Of a stretch of 32,311 bases of DNA, positions 24,239-31,696 are shown piece by piece. The position numbers were made by a program, and so were the translations under genes. The notes beneath the pieces were generated by a model, which was not told where the DNA came from, searched no databases, and was given only the letters and a program-made list of their open reading frames with translations. Position 1 is the first letter of the stretch, and every line of letters begins with the position of its first letter. This DNA is from JBMTVN01 sp046047235 (GTDB lineage: Bacteria; Verrucomicrobiota; Verrucomicrobiia; Limisphaerales; JAHDYP01): assembly GCA_046047235.1 (NCBI GenBank), contig JBJOII010000057.1, positions 1 through 32,311 of the forward strand. Direction: 5' to 3'.

Positions 24239-24637
24239 CTAGGGAGCCATTGTGATCAACACCAGACGAACAACCACCGCAACACTCAAAACAACTGCGG
24301 CAATCGCAAGCCCCTTGTCCAACCCGCTCACCGCAGCAACAGCCGGTCGCGGAGCCATCGCCGGCCTCGGAGCCGGAGCAGCACCCGCACGAGCTGCCGG
24401 AGCCGCCGCAGGCGCAGCCGCAGCAGGCGCCGCCGCCGCCGGAGCCGCCGCAGGTGCAGCAGGCGCCTTGGCCGTCGCAGCCGCAATTGCCGGCGCCGGA
24501 ATCTTGATCGTCGGCGCCGCAGTAGGCTTCGGCGGCAACGTGATCCTCACCGTCTCTTTTTTGGGCTGCACTTTCGCCGCCTCAGCAGGCTTCGGCGGCA
24601 CAGCACCTTCAGGGGAATTGGAATTGGTCTCAGCCAT
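24239..24637 (-). CDS. Ala/Pro-rich protein with a C-terminal membrane anchor
   Basis: I do not recognise a family. The 132-residue product starts with a polar segment (MAETNSNSPEG), continues through long runs of Ala and Pro with scattered Lys, and ends with one hydrophobic segment (GLAIAAVVLSVAVVVRLVLI) followed by TMAP. The layout suggests a tail-anchored protein with an extended, PA-rich arm. The low-complexity part varies by short GC-rich repeats, so the length may differ between strains. ATG 24637 is preferred; a frame extending to 24808 runs back over the hairpin at 24704-24734 and lacks protein-like sequence. Confidence 0.65.
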   Translation of the reverse strand: MAETNSNSPEGAVPPKPAEAAKVQPKKETVRITLPPKPTAAPTIKIPAPAIAAATAKAPAAPAAAPAAAAPAAAAPAAAPAARAGAAPAPRPAMAPRPAVAAVSGLDKGLAIAAVVLSVAVVVRLVLITMAP

Positions 24638-24703
24638 AACAACCGGGCTCAAACTAGGTGCCCGCCATCCGAGTGTCAATGGGGAATGCCGCTTTTGCCC
24701 AAC

Positions 24704-24734
24704 GTCCGCTGCCCCCCTCCCGGAGACAGCGGAC
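24704..24734 (-). terminator. Hairpin downstream of the RRM protein gene
   Basis: GTCCGCTG (24704-24711) pairs with CAGCGGAC (24727-24734) across a C-rich loop, 28 bp beyond the stop of the RRM gene and 67 bp before the next start. There is no T-run, so termination is only suggested. Confidence 0.45.
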
Positions 24735-24761
24735 GCCAACCCAAAAAACTTCCTCGAGATC

Positions 24762-25058
24762 TTAATGGAGATCCCGGTAACCACCACCCGAAGGAGCCCG
24801 CTCCTCACGCGGCCGAGCCACGTTCACCGTCAGGGAACGCCCCTGAAAATCCTGGTCGTGAAACAGCTCAACCGCACGATTCGCCTCATCCGAAGTCGCA
24901 AATTCCACAAACGCAAACCCGCGAGACTTCCCAGTGAACTTGTCGAACATGATGTTCACCGAGGTCACGACTCCAGCCTGCGAAAAATGATCCTCCAACT
25001 CGTTCTCCATCGTCCGGTAGGAAAGGTTGCCAACAAACAATCGGGACATGTTGCTCAT
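24762..25058 (-). CDS. RRM-type RNA-binding protein
   Basis: This is a 98-residue single RNA-recognition-motif protein of the kind widespread in cyanobacteria and PVC bacteria, possibly an RNA chaperone. The two RNA-contact motifs are complete: RNP2 as LFVGNL near residue 6 and RNP1 as KSRGFAFVEF near residue 44. The tail is short, basic and glycine-containing (RPREERAPSGGG). The start is taken as ATG 25058; an in-frame ATG three codons on (25049) would also serve. A GC-rich leader of about 200 bases lies upstream. Target RNAs are unknown. Confidence 0.92.
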   Translation of the reverse strand: MSNMSRLFVGNLSYRTMENELEDHFSQAGVVTSVNIMFDKFTGKSRGFAFVEFATSDEANRAVELFHDQDFQGRSLTVNVARPREERAPSGGGYRDLH

Positions 25059-25288
25059 ATGATTTTTCGTTCCTGTTGAAGAAAAAACCCGAGAGGAGGA
25101 ATGCGCTCCCACGCCAATCCTGAATGCCTGACCGCTCTAGCCACACACACTGTCACACTGACACCGACACCGAGATATCTTCACCGCGACCCACCGTGCA
25201 ATAAACCCAAACAAACCGTCAACTGACAAATCCCCCGACACCTAAAACACACCGCTTTTGCCAAGAAATCCCAATAAAATCACCAATT

Positions 25289-26251
25289 TCACTCCACCAA
25301 CGGCAACTCCGTCCCACCATGATCATGATCATGCTCCCCAACATGCCCCGCGTCGTCATGGCCCGACGACTCAAACCTGCCAATCACCACCGCCAGAAAA
25401 ATTCCCGCTGCCATCGCCAGCGATAACCGCACCCGATCGTGCGAATGAAACTGGAGCTCAGGTAATAAATCGCTCGCCGCTATGCACAGGAATGCACCCC
25501 CCGCAAACGCTAGCGCCGACCCCAAAAACAAATGACCCACCGCAGTTCCCGCCAACTGCGCCGCCCCCAAATGAAAAGACATCACCCCCACCGGAATCGC
25601 CAAAGCAAATACCCCGTTCACCACCTGCCGCGAAAACCTCGACCAACCCCCAGCCTTCATCAACGTCCCAATCACCATCGCATCAAACGGCTTGTGCAAC
25701 ACAATCACCAGAAACGTGCCCACCCCCGCCAACCCTACCCCATGCTCAGACTCCACCGCCACGCTCGCCCCCAAGGCCACCCCGTCAATCAATGAATGCA
25801 ACGTCAACCCCAACGCCGCACCCCACCACGACAAATGACTCGCCGACTTGCCCGCCAAGGTGTGGTCGTGATGCACCGCTGCCCCACCCTTCCCATGCGA
25901 ATGACCATGACCACATGCCGCATGCCCCCCGTCACACCCCTCCGGATCCTCATCCGGCACATCGTGATGATGAAAATGAAAAAACCGCTGCAGAAAAAAC
26001 ATCACCAGAAAACCACCCAACATCCACCCCGCAACCCGATCAATCGAACCCATCTCGTGAAATGCGTGCGGCATCAAATGCAAAACCCCCACGCCAAGCA
26101 TCAACCCCGCCACCACGCTCGTCGCCACCTGCAAACGCGTGTGCGTCAAACGAACCACCATGGGAATCCACCCCCCCGCCAACGAGGCCAGCAACACAAA
26201 AATACAATAGCCGGCTAACAACACCACCGGCGTCCAGGCAGGTTCATTCAT
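25289..26251 (-). CDS. ZIP-family metal transporter
   Basis: This is a divalent-cation (probably zinc) importer of the ZIP family, 320 residues with about eight membrane segments. The metal-binding helices are visible: LTLHSLIDGVALGASV (helix 4) and LVIVLHKPFDAMVIGTLM (helix 5). A long His-rich cytoplasmic loop precedes them (FHFHHHDVPDEDPEG and HAACGHGHSHGKGG), and the C-terminus is again His/Asp-rich (HVGEHDHDHGG), consistent with metal sensing or buffering. ATG 26251 was chosen over a TTG two codons upstream. No Zur- or Fur-like operator was identified by eye. Confidence 0.9.
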   Translation of the reverse strand: MNEPAWTPVVLLAGYCIFVLLASLAGGWIPMVVRLTHTRLQVATSVVAGLMLGVGVLHLMPHAFHEMGSIDRVAGWMLGGFLVMFFLQRFFHFHHHDVPDEDPEGCDGGHAACGHGHSHGKGGAAVHHDHTLAGKSASHLSWWGAALGLTLHSLIDGVALGASVAVESEHGVGLAGVGTFLVIVLHKPFDAMVIGTLMKAGGWSRFSRQVVNGVFALAIPVGVMSFHLGAAQLAGTAVGHLFLGSALAFAGGAFLCIAASDLLPELQFHSHDRVRLSLAMAAGIFLAVVIGRFESSGHDDAGHVGEHDHDHGGTELPLVE

Positions 26252-26314
26252 GGTCAATGCGCGGGACTATAACCAGACCAGCCCGATTGTCATGCAACTA
26301 TGCAAAAATCACTC

Positions 26315-27169
26315 TCAGCGCTTGGAAAATGGATTCCGTTTCCCCCGCTCCAACTCACCTCCCCGCTCCTCACCCTCAAAAGGATTCACCTTACCCCCCG
26401 CCTGGACCACCCTCGGGACATACCACGGCGCCAGAAAGAGATAGAACCCCAGGGCCAGAAAGTGGAACACCCCCGCCACGAGCAAACTCAGGAAACCCAT
26501 CCTCCCCGTCTCATACAACAGCACCGCCACCAGCAAAATCAAACCCGGCGGACAAAACGACGCCACCACCAGCCTCCACGCACCCGAAAAGCTCAACTGA
26601 CGCGACAACCCCCGTCCCAACACCCACACCGGCAACCCAAGCAACAACGCACTCAACGATACCCACAGGACCGACAGCACCCCCATAACCAATCCAAACA
26701 CCAATGCCACCACCCGACGCCACGCCGCCCACCAGGCCCTCGCACTCTTCTGCGTCAACTCAACCTTCCACCCGGACCAATACGGAATAAACCAATGACC
26801 AAACCACGAAGTCAGCTGCACACCCTCAGGAGCAAATAACACCTCCAAATCCGCCGTCGTCCCGGGAGACCGCGCCTCAACCGCATTGACCCCCAACGAG
26901 ATCAAACCCGTCTCCCCCAACACCACCGCAGGCTCACCCGACCACACCAGCTTGCGATCCCGGAAGCCCGCCTCTTCAGGCAACTGAGCCACCGCACTGT
27001 CCAGAACGGGGAAACACGCCGTTACAAAAAAGGCGAAACCCACCCCGGCCGCCACCAGCACCATCACCAGCTGCAGCAGTAAAAAATGAAACCACCCCCC
27101 CGTCGCAAACGCCGCAACCCCACCCAACGTCAGCGGCTGCCACGGCGTCGCTGACGATGTAGCGCTCAC
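26315..27169 (-). CDS. Multi-pass membrane protein of unknown function
   Basis: The family is not recognised. The 284-residue protein has about four to five hydrophobic segments: one after the N-terminus (FHFLLLQLVMVLVAAGVGF), then a soluble part of about 90 residues, then three or four more helices ending near AGVFHFLALGFYLFLAP. The C-terminal 35 residues are charged. Its start is a GTG at 27169 whose GTGA overlaps the TGA of the preceding gene, a classic coupled arrangement, so the two products may work together. It is followed by the ZIP gene after 63 bp. Confidence 0.7.
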   Translation of the reverse strand: MSATSSATPWQPLTLGGVAAFATGGWFHFLLLQLVMVLVAAGVGFAFFVTACFPVLDSAVAQLPEEAGFRDRKLVWSGEPAVVLGETGLISLGVNAVEARSPGTTADLEVLFAPEGVQLTSWFGHWFIPYWSGWKVELTQKSARAWWAAWRRVVALVFGLVMGVLSVLWVSLSALLLGLPVWVLGRGLSRQLSFSGAWRLVVASFCPPGLILLVAVLLYETGRMGFLSLLVAGVFHFLALGFYLFLAPWYVPRVVQAGGKVNPFEGEERGGELERGKRNPFSKR

Positions 27170-27693
27170 GACTGCTGCGGCTTCTCTCCCCCGGAAGGCG
27201 GTTCCTCACCCATCGCTGACGCCCCACCATCCCCCGCAACCCCACCCTCCACCTGACCTGCCGGACCACCAGCCCCGGGTTGCCCCTCCTGCCCCGGCTT
27301 CTGCACCAATACCACGGGCAGCGGATAACGCAGCTTCATCACGTCATCCACCAAAACCTCAATGAAATAAACACCCGCCGCCGGCAACTGAACCTGAGCA
27401 AACAACGTCACATTCGTCATCGCCTGCGCCGGATTCTGCAAGTTGAACTCGGTCTGCCCCTGCCTTAAAACCGTCGCCTGATCCGGCCCCACCAATCGAA
27501 CCACTTCCCGGAATTTGCCCACTCCCGCAGTCCAACGGTTGAAAATAAACAACCGAAACGCCACCACCGGCATCTTCGGCACGCGAATCATGCTAATAAT
27601 CCCCGACAAGATAAAATTGCCGTTGATCTCCTGGCGCACGTCCTCAGCCACCAGTGAACACTGTAAATCAGGAAGAATTCGGGAAGGATTCAT
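27166..27693 (-). CDS. DUF6941-like cytoplasmic protein
   Basis: The 175-residue product begins with about 130 residues of beta-strand-rich sequence (LQCSLVAEDVRQEINGNFIL, then SMIRVPKMPVVAFRLFIFNR) that resembles the small family called DUF6941, whose members typically carry an N-terminal 'I-I-G-I-F' type strand and a P-F-P turn; here the equivalent is LSGIISMIRVPKMP. The last 40 residues are Gly/Pro/Glu-rich low complexity. Function is unknown. Its TGA overlaps the GTG of the membrane protein gene, giving a two-gene coupled unit. The family match is moderate. Confidence 0.55.
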   Translation of the reverse strand: MNPSRILPDLQCSLVAEDVRQEINGNFILSGIISMIRVPKMPVVAFRLFIFNRWTAGVGKFREVVRLVGPDQATVLRQGQTEFNLQNPAQAMTNVTLFAQVQLPAAGVYFIEVLVDDVMKLRYPLPVVLVQKPGQEGQPGAGGPAGQVEGGVAGDGGASAMGEEPPSGGEKPQQS

Positions 27694-27714
27694 ACGTCTC
27701 TCTGTCTCTTTATC

Positions 27715-28602
27715 TCAAACCTGGCAGCTCTCCGCCGCCCTCACCGTGTTCCGCATCAACATCGCTATCGTCATCGGCCCCACACCACCAGGATTCGGCG
27801 TAATCCACCCCGCCACTTCCTGAACCCGGTCAAAATCCACATCCCCCACCAAACGACTCCCCCCCTTCGCCGCCGGATCCATCACCCGGTTCACCCCCAC
27901 ATCCACCACCACCGCCCCCGGCTTCACCATGTCCGCCTTCACAAAATGCGGCACACCCATCGCCGCAATCAAAATGTCCGCCCTCCGACAGTGCGCCGCC
28001 ACATCCCGCGTCCGGGAATGACACAAGGTCACCGTCGCATCCGCATCCCGATGCTTCTGCACCAACAAGGCCGCCATCGGCTTGCCTACAATGTTCCCCC
28101 GCCCCAAAACCACCACCTCAGCCCCAGCCAACGCCACGCCGTTCCGCAACAATAACTCGTGAATCCCAGCAGGCGTGCACGGCACAAAACCACTCGCATC
28201 CCCAAGCAACAACCGCCCCATGCTCTCCGGATGAAACCCGTCCACGTCCTTCGAAGGCCTCACCCGCGCATACACATGCTCACCCACAATCTGACGCGGT
28301 AACGGTGCCTGTACCAAAATGCCATGCCACTGGGGATCCTCGTTCAGCCGGTCAATCAACCCCAGTAACTCCCCCTCAGAAGCCGACTCCGGCAACACAT
28401 GCGTCACCGACCGAATCCCCAGCCGCGCACTCACACGCTCCTTCATCCCCACATACACCTGCGAGGCCGGATCCTCACCCACCCGCACAAACGCCAGACC
28501 CGGCTCAACGCCGCGACTCACCAGAGCCTCGACCCGTTGACGCGTCTCTCCGTGCAACTGCTCCGCAGCCGCCCGCCCGTCCAGTAATTTGCCAGCCGTC
28601 AT
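27715..28602 (-). CDS. folD: Bifunctional methylenetetrahydrofolate dehydrogenase/cyclohydrolase
   Basis: FolD interconverts 5,10-methylene- and 10-formyl-tetrahydrofolate, supplying one-carbon units for purines and formyl-methionine. The 295-residue product carries the catalytic YVGMK (Tyr50, Lys54), VQAPLPRQI, the KDVDGFHP loop, the nucleotide-binding VVLGRGNIVGKPMAALL, and the closing PGGVGPMTIAMLMRNT. ATG 28602 overlaps the stop of the upstream SH3-domain gene as ATGA, so the two are translationally coupled. A frame reaching further upstream only runs into that gene in the wrong frame. Confidence 0.95.
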   Translation of the reverse strand: MTAGKLLDGRAAAEQLHGETRQRVEALVSRGVEPGLAFVRVGEDPASQVYVGMKERVSARLGIRSVTHVLPESASEGELLGLIDRLNEDPQWHGILVQAPLPRQIVGEHVYARVRPSKDVDGFHPESMGRLLLGDASGFVPCTPAGIHELLLRNGVALAGAEVVVLGRGNIVGKPMAALLVQKHRDADATVTLCHSRTRDVAAHCRRADILIAAMGVPHFVKADMVKPGAVVVDVGVNRVMDPAAKGGSRLVGDVDFDRVQEVAGWITPNPGGVGPMTIAMLMRNTVRAAESCQV

Positions 28603-29552
28603 CGGGGAGCAGCCAAACGAATGTCCTCGACCTCCAGCAACGGCGTCTTCCAGCGCGCATCCAAGAGCTCTTCGCCCTTCAACAACACGTCCTTGCCCGC
28701 AAATGCCTTCAGGCTCAAACCCTCTTTCTCCGTATGCAGGAAGTTGATGGTCTGCTTGGTCTCCAGGCTCATCAGGCTCCAACGCGACGGCGCCTGAATG
28801 CTCATGGATTCCACCACCCGACCCTCACGGTAAACCATGCGGGGCAGCATCGGAGACTCCGCCGCCAAAACGGGCACCATCGGCACCGTGGACTCCGCTC
28901 CCGTCCCATCCACAACCTCCGCCACGGAACCATCCACCGGTTCCTCACCCTCAGGCCAAGCCTCAGTCGCCACGGGCTCACTCACAATCCCCGGAGCCTC
29001 CTCCACCACAGCCACGTCAACCACCTCAACCGGCTCGCTCACCGCCGACTCCTCGGGCTTGGCCTCCGCCACCTGAGCATCCGAAACCTTCACAAAATCC
29101 ATCGCCACAAAGGCATACGCCTCAGCAGGTGCCTCAATCTCCATCCAGTTCGCCGTCGTCTGGATCTCCCTCACCTCCGCACCCCGCTCAATCCGCCCCA
29201 AGACACTGTAATTCTCCCCCGGACCCCCACGCATATTCAAACGGCTCACCTTCACTTTGTGCGTCCCCTCATCAATATACGGGGCATACACAAAGACCGA
29301 CGTCGACTTCGGCAAACGGATCTTCGCCCAAGCCGCAGGCTCACCAGCCTTCGCCCCCGAAACCGGAACCCTCTCCAACACCACCACGGCATCCCCCGCA
29401 GAAAGCTGGGTGATCACCTCACTGTTCAAGGAAGCCTTGCCGCGCACATTCACGCGGTTACCCGATACCGTAGCAGTCTGTTCTGCGGCCTGAAGCGGCC
29501 AGGCCAATGCCAGCCCCAGACTAAGAGCCGACCAAAGCCAGTGCGTTGTCAT
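28599..29552 (-). CDS. Secreted protein with two SH3-type domains
   Basis: The 317-residue product has a signal peptide (MTTHWLWSALSLGLALAWPL, cleaved after QAA) and two bacterial SH3 domains: GNRVNVRGKASLNSEVITQL and then SRLNMRGGPGENYSVLGRIE. SH3 domains usually bind cell-wall peptides, so it is probably periplasmic. After residue 160 comes an acidic Glu/Val/Pro-rich linker and a C-terminal domain of unknown type that ends in LLEVEDIRLAAPR. GGGGA lies just upstream of ATG 29552. It overlaps folD by four bases, an unusual pairing of an envelope protein with one-carbon metabolism. Confidence 0.85.
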   Translation of the reverse strand: MTTHWLWSALSLGLALAWPLQAAEQTATVSGNRVNVRGKASLNSEVITQLSAGDAVVVLERVPVSGAKAGEPAAWAKIRLPKSTSVFVYAPYIDEGTHKVKVSRLNMRGGPGENYSVLGRIERGAEVREIQTTANWMEIEAPAEAYAFVAMDFVKVSDAQVAEAKPEESAVSEPVEVVDVAVVEEAPGIVSEPVATEAWPEGEEPVDGSVAEVVDGTGAESTVPMVPVLAAESPMLPRMVYREGRVVESMSIQAPSRWSLMSLETKQTINFLHTEKEGLSLKAFAGKDVLLKGEELLDARWKTPLLEVEDIRLAAPR

Positions 29553-29627
29553 AGATCCCCGCAGTAGAGTAAGTCCCACCCGCGATGTCAATGCTGGCAG
29601 GACCAGATTTCGGCAAAACCCCCGCAA

Positions 29628-30350
29628 TTATGCTGTCACCCCCAAACCATCCAACTCCGCCCGTGTCAACATCCGCCACGCCCCGCGACGCAATGTCCCC
29701 AAACGAACCGGCCCTACCCGGGTCCTCACCAGCCGTAAGACCTCCATCCCCAAAGCCGCCGCCAACCGACGCACCTCCCGCTTCCGCCCCTCAGTCAACT
29801 CCAGCTCCAATACGCTCCGACCCGACCCAACCTCAGCCACCCGACCCCGACTCGCCCGTAAAAATTCCCCCTGACAAATCATCCCCCGCGTCATCTTCTC
29901 CACCGCCCCCTCCGCAACCTCCCCCCGCACAGTCACCCGATAAAACTTCGTCACCCCATGCCGCGGATGCGTCACGCGAAGACAAAACTCCCCGTCGTTG
30001 GTCAGCAGTAACAAACCCTCCGAATCCCGATCCAAACGCCCCACCGGATACACCACTCTCCCCCACTCCGCCGGCAATAAATCCAAAACCGTCCTGCGCC
30101 CCCGCTCGTCGCTGCGCGTGCACACCACATCCACGGGCTTGTGCAGGGCAACGTAATACTTCCGAAGACTACCAACCCTCCTGCCATCCACCTCCACCCG
30201 GTCCGAGGCAGCATCCACCTTGGTCCCCAACTCCACCACGCGACGGCCATTCACCGCCACGCGCCCCTGTTGGATCAACAATTCAGAAGACCGTCGGGAG
30301 GCCACACCGGCCTCCGACAAAAACTTCTGCAGCCGTATCAAATCACTCAA
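29628..30350 (-). CDS. Pseudouridine synthase, RluB/RsuA family
   Basis: This enzyme converts specific uridines of rRNA to pseudouridine. The 240-residue product has an N-terminal S4 RNA-binding domain (RLQKFLSEAGVASRR, residues 6-20) and the catalytic domain with GRLDRDSEGLLLLTNDGE, the catalytic aspartate being about residue 107. A further family block is LELTEGRKREVRRLAAALGM. The RluB subtype (23S U2605) is the best guess, but RsuA and RluE share the layout. The start is TTG 30350: upstream in the same frame a stop follows within two codons, and no ATG fits. Confidence 0.88.
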   Translation of the reverse strand: MSDLIRLQKFLSEAGVASRRSSELLIQQGRVAVNGRRVVELGTKVDAASDRVEVDGRRVGSLRKYYVALHKPVDVVCTRSDERGRRTVLDLLPAEWGRVVYPVGRLDRDSEGLLLLTNDGEFCLRVTHPRHGVTKFYRVTVRGEVAEGAVEKMTRGMICQGEFLRASRGRVAEVGSGRSVLELELTEGRKREVRRLAAALGMEVLRLVRTRVGPVRLGTLRRGAWRMLTRAELDGLGVTA

Positions 30351-30402
30351 CGGTCACCATCCGCTGAAGAAGTTTGCGCACGACACCAGACCTAGACCCC
30401 GA

Positions 30403-30417
30403 CAACCATAACGGTTG
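30403..30417 (-). terminator. Small hairpin between the small basic protein and rluB-like genes
   Basis: CAACC and GGTTG pair across ATAAC about 20 bp after the small basic protein stop. It is short and has no T-run, so it is only a possible partial terminator. Confidence 0.25.
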
Positions 30418-30435
30418 CCTCCCAAAAATGGCGTA

Positions 30436-30591
30436 TTAGCCAATCACGCGCGTCTTGCGCAAACCCGTCACGCGATCCCCTTCCTTCCAATCACCACGCT
30501 TCTTCAAAACCGCCACGCGCTCAAAACGCTTCAGCACATTGCGCTTCGCACCCAGGGTGTTCCCGCCTCTTAAACTGCTATGTTGTGACAT
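30436..30591 (-). CDS. Small basic protein, Chlamydia/Verrucomicrobia type
   Basis: This 51-residue, strongly basic protein matches the small family restricted to Chlamydiae, Verrucomicrobia and relatives (the TIGR04137 type). The core is GAKRNVLKRFERVAVLKKRG followed by DWKEGDRVTGLRKTRV, with MSQHSSL at the start. The family is thought to be associated with the ribosome or rRNA, but that is not proved. ATG 30591 was chosen because it begins the conserved MSQH; a longer frame to 30621 adds ten unconserved residues. It supports placement of the organism in the PVC group. Confidence 0.88.
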   Translation of the reverse strand: MSQHSSLRGGNTLGAKRNVLKRFERVAVLKKRGDWKEGDRVTGLRKTRVIG

Positions 30592-30758
30592 GACTTCAAA
30601 TATTCTCCAGCGCCACAGCAACCACCCCGGAAACCCTTCGCCGCAACCGCTTATAGTTCAAATCCAAGGCAGTCCATCAGCCAAAGACCGCCGTAAAGAC
30701 GCGCTTTCTATCACAGCCAATAAAGAATGCAACCGGTTAGTTGTGTCCATCTCAGCGT

Positions 30759-31113
30759 ATCGGTGTCGAAAACCGAAGTTCGTACAGCCCGCTCGAATGA
30801 GCGGCGAGCTCCAATGCGCGGCACCAGCCGCGCGTGACTAAACCGACGCACCGAAGCACCGAACGCTTACCCCTTCCCGCTTAGCTCAGTAGACAGAAGC
30901 GCGGAGAGAGGAGAGAGGACACGCCTTCGATCCGCCCTAAACACCACCGCGCCGTCGAAATCGGGATCGAAATCGCTATCGGTATCGAACCACGCCTTGC
31001 CCTCAGCCCTCAGCCCTCAGCGCTATGCGCTTCCCGCTCTGCGCTCACCCCTTCCCGCTTAACGCTCTGCGCTTACCCCTTCCCGCTTAACGCTCCGCGC
31101 TTCCCGCCCCGCC
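30759..31113 (+). repeat. Composite repeat, copy B (modules Q-R-P-Q) with long heptamer array
   Basis: The order is two hexamers (30759-30770), module R with the hairpin GCGCGGC-ACCA-GCCGCGC (30816-30833), heptamers CTTACCC, CTTCCCG, CTTAGCT (30866-30886), module P (30887-30926), six hexamers (30954-30989), then sixteen in-phase heptamers from 31002 to 31113. The last third overlaps the 3' end of the gene at 31073. The 167 bases from 30592 to 30758 hold no recognisable gene; they should contain the promoter of the small basic protein. Confidence 0.88.
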
Positions 31114-31690
31114 GCGGCTTGAACAACTCCAGCTGCGTATCACGTAACAAGTTGTAGTTCTTGAGGATACGCAGCAGCTGCAAGGTGTCGCTCTTGAAAT
31201 AATCCCGGTTCACCTCCACCCGCTGCAGTAAATCCGCCAACAAGGTGTGAAATGTCAGGGCCGCATCCACCCCGTGAGCCCGCATCACCTCCAAACTCTG
31301 CTCCCGCAATTCCCGCGCCGCTGGCAAAGCCGGCACCACCAGAACTTTCTTCAATCCCCCGCCCAACCCCAGCTCCGCCTCGGCCTGACGCACCACCGAC
31401 TCCGCCGTAAACCGAAAGATCTCTGGCATCTGCTCCAACCGCGTCGGGCTGAAAACCTCCGTATGCCACCCCTTCACCGCCACCAAAGCCCGTCCCAACC
31501 GATTCACATCCCCCGCCTCCAGCAAAAAGGGCAACTCCCCCGCAACCTTCGCCGGCTGCGGGTTCAATACCAATAAATCCGCCTCCTCCGGCTCCTTCGC
31601 CGACCGCGGCGTGTGCTTCCGCGGCTGCCGCACCAAAAAACCCCGCAGCTCAAAAAACTCCCGCACCAGATTCTCACTCAGGGATGCCAT
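31073..31690 (-). CDS. Unknown protein upstream-coupled to the repeat, possible nuclease-like fold
   Basis: No named family is recognised. The 205-residue cytoplasmic protein opens with ENLVREFFELRGFLVRQP, followed by EEADLLVLNP and ALVAVKGWHTE, which has the spacing of a degenerate PD-(D/E)XK nuclease core (Asp, then hydrophobic-x-Lys). The later part is helical with basic patches. The last 11 or so codons (KRGALSGKG) and the TAA stop are read from the opposite strand of the heptamer array. The start is ATG 31690, 6 bp after the aroB stop, so it shares a transcript with aroB. Confidence 0.65.
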   Translation of the reverse strand: MASLSENLVREFFELRGFLVRQPRKHTPRSAKEPEEADLLVLNPQPAKVAGELPFLLEAGDVNRLGRALVAVKGWHTEVFSPTRLEQMPEIFRFTAESVVRQAEAELGLGGGLKKVLVVPALPAARELREQSLEVMRAHGVDAALTFHTLLADLLQRVEVNRDYFKSDTLQLLRILKNYNLLRDTQLELFKPRRGGKRGALSGKG

Positions 31691-31696
31691 ACAACC

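Noticed and set aside
24638..24808. N-terminal extension of the Ala/Pro-rich protein
   Set aside because: It runs over a hairpin and overlaps the end of the RRM gene; ATG 24637 gives a sensible N-terminus.
25258..26688. Open frame of 476 codons on the plus strand
   Set aside because: It is antisense to the ZIP and membrane protein genes, and its Pro/Thr/Ser-rich translation is a composition artefact.
28603..28782. N-terminal extension of folD
   Set aside because: It lies inside the SH3-domain gene in another frame and has no similarity to FolD; the ATGA overlap gives a better start.
28305..29567. Open frame of 420 codons on the plus strand
   Set aside because: It is antisense to folD and the SH3 protein, both clearly real; the translation has no recognisable domain.
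31002..31113. CRISPR array
   Set aside because: The units are 7 bp in direct contact, with no spacers and no cas genes nearby.
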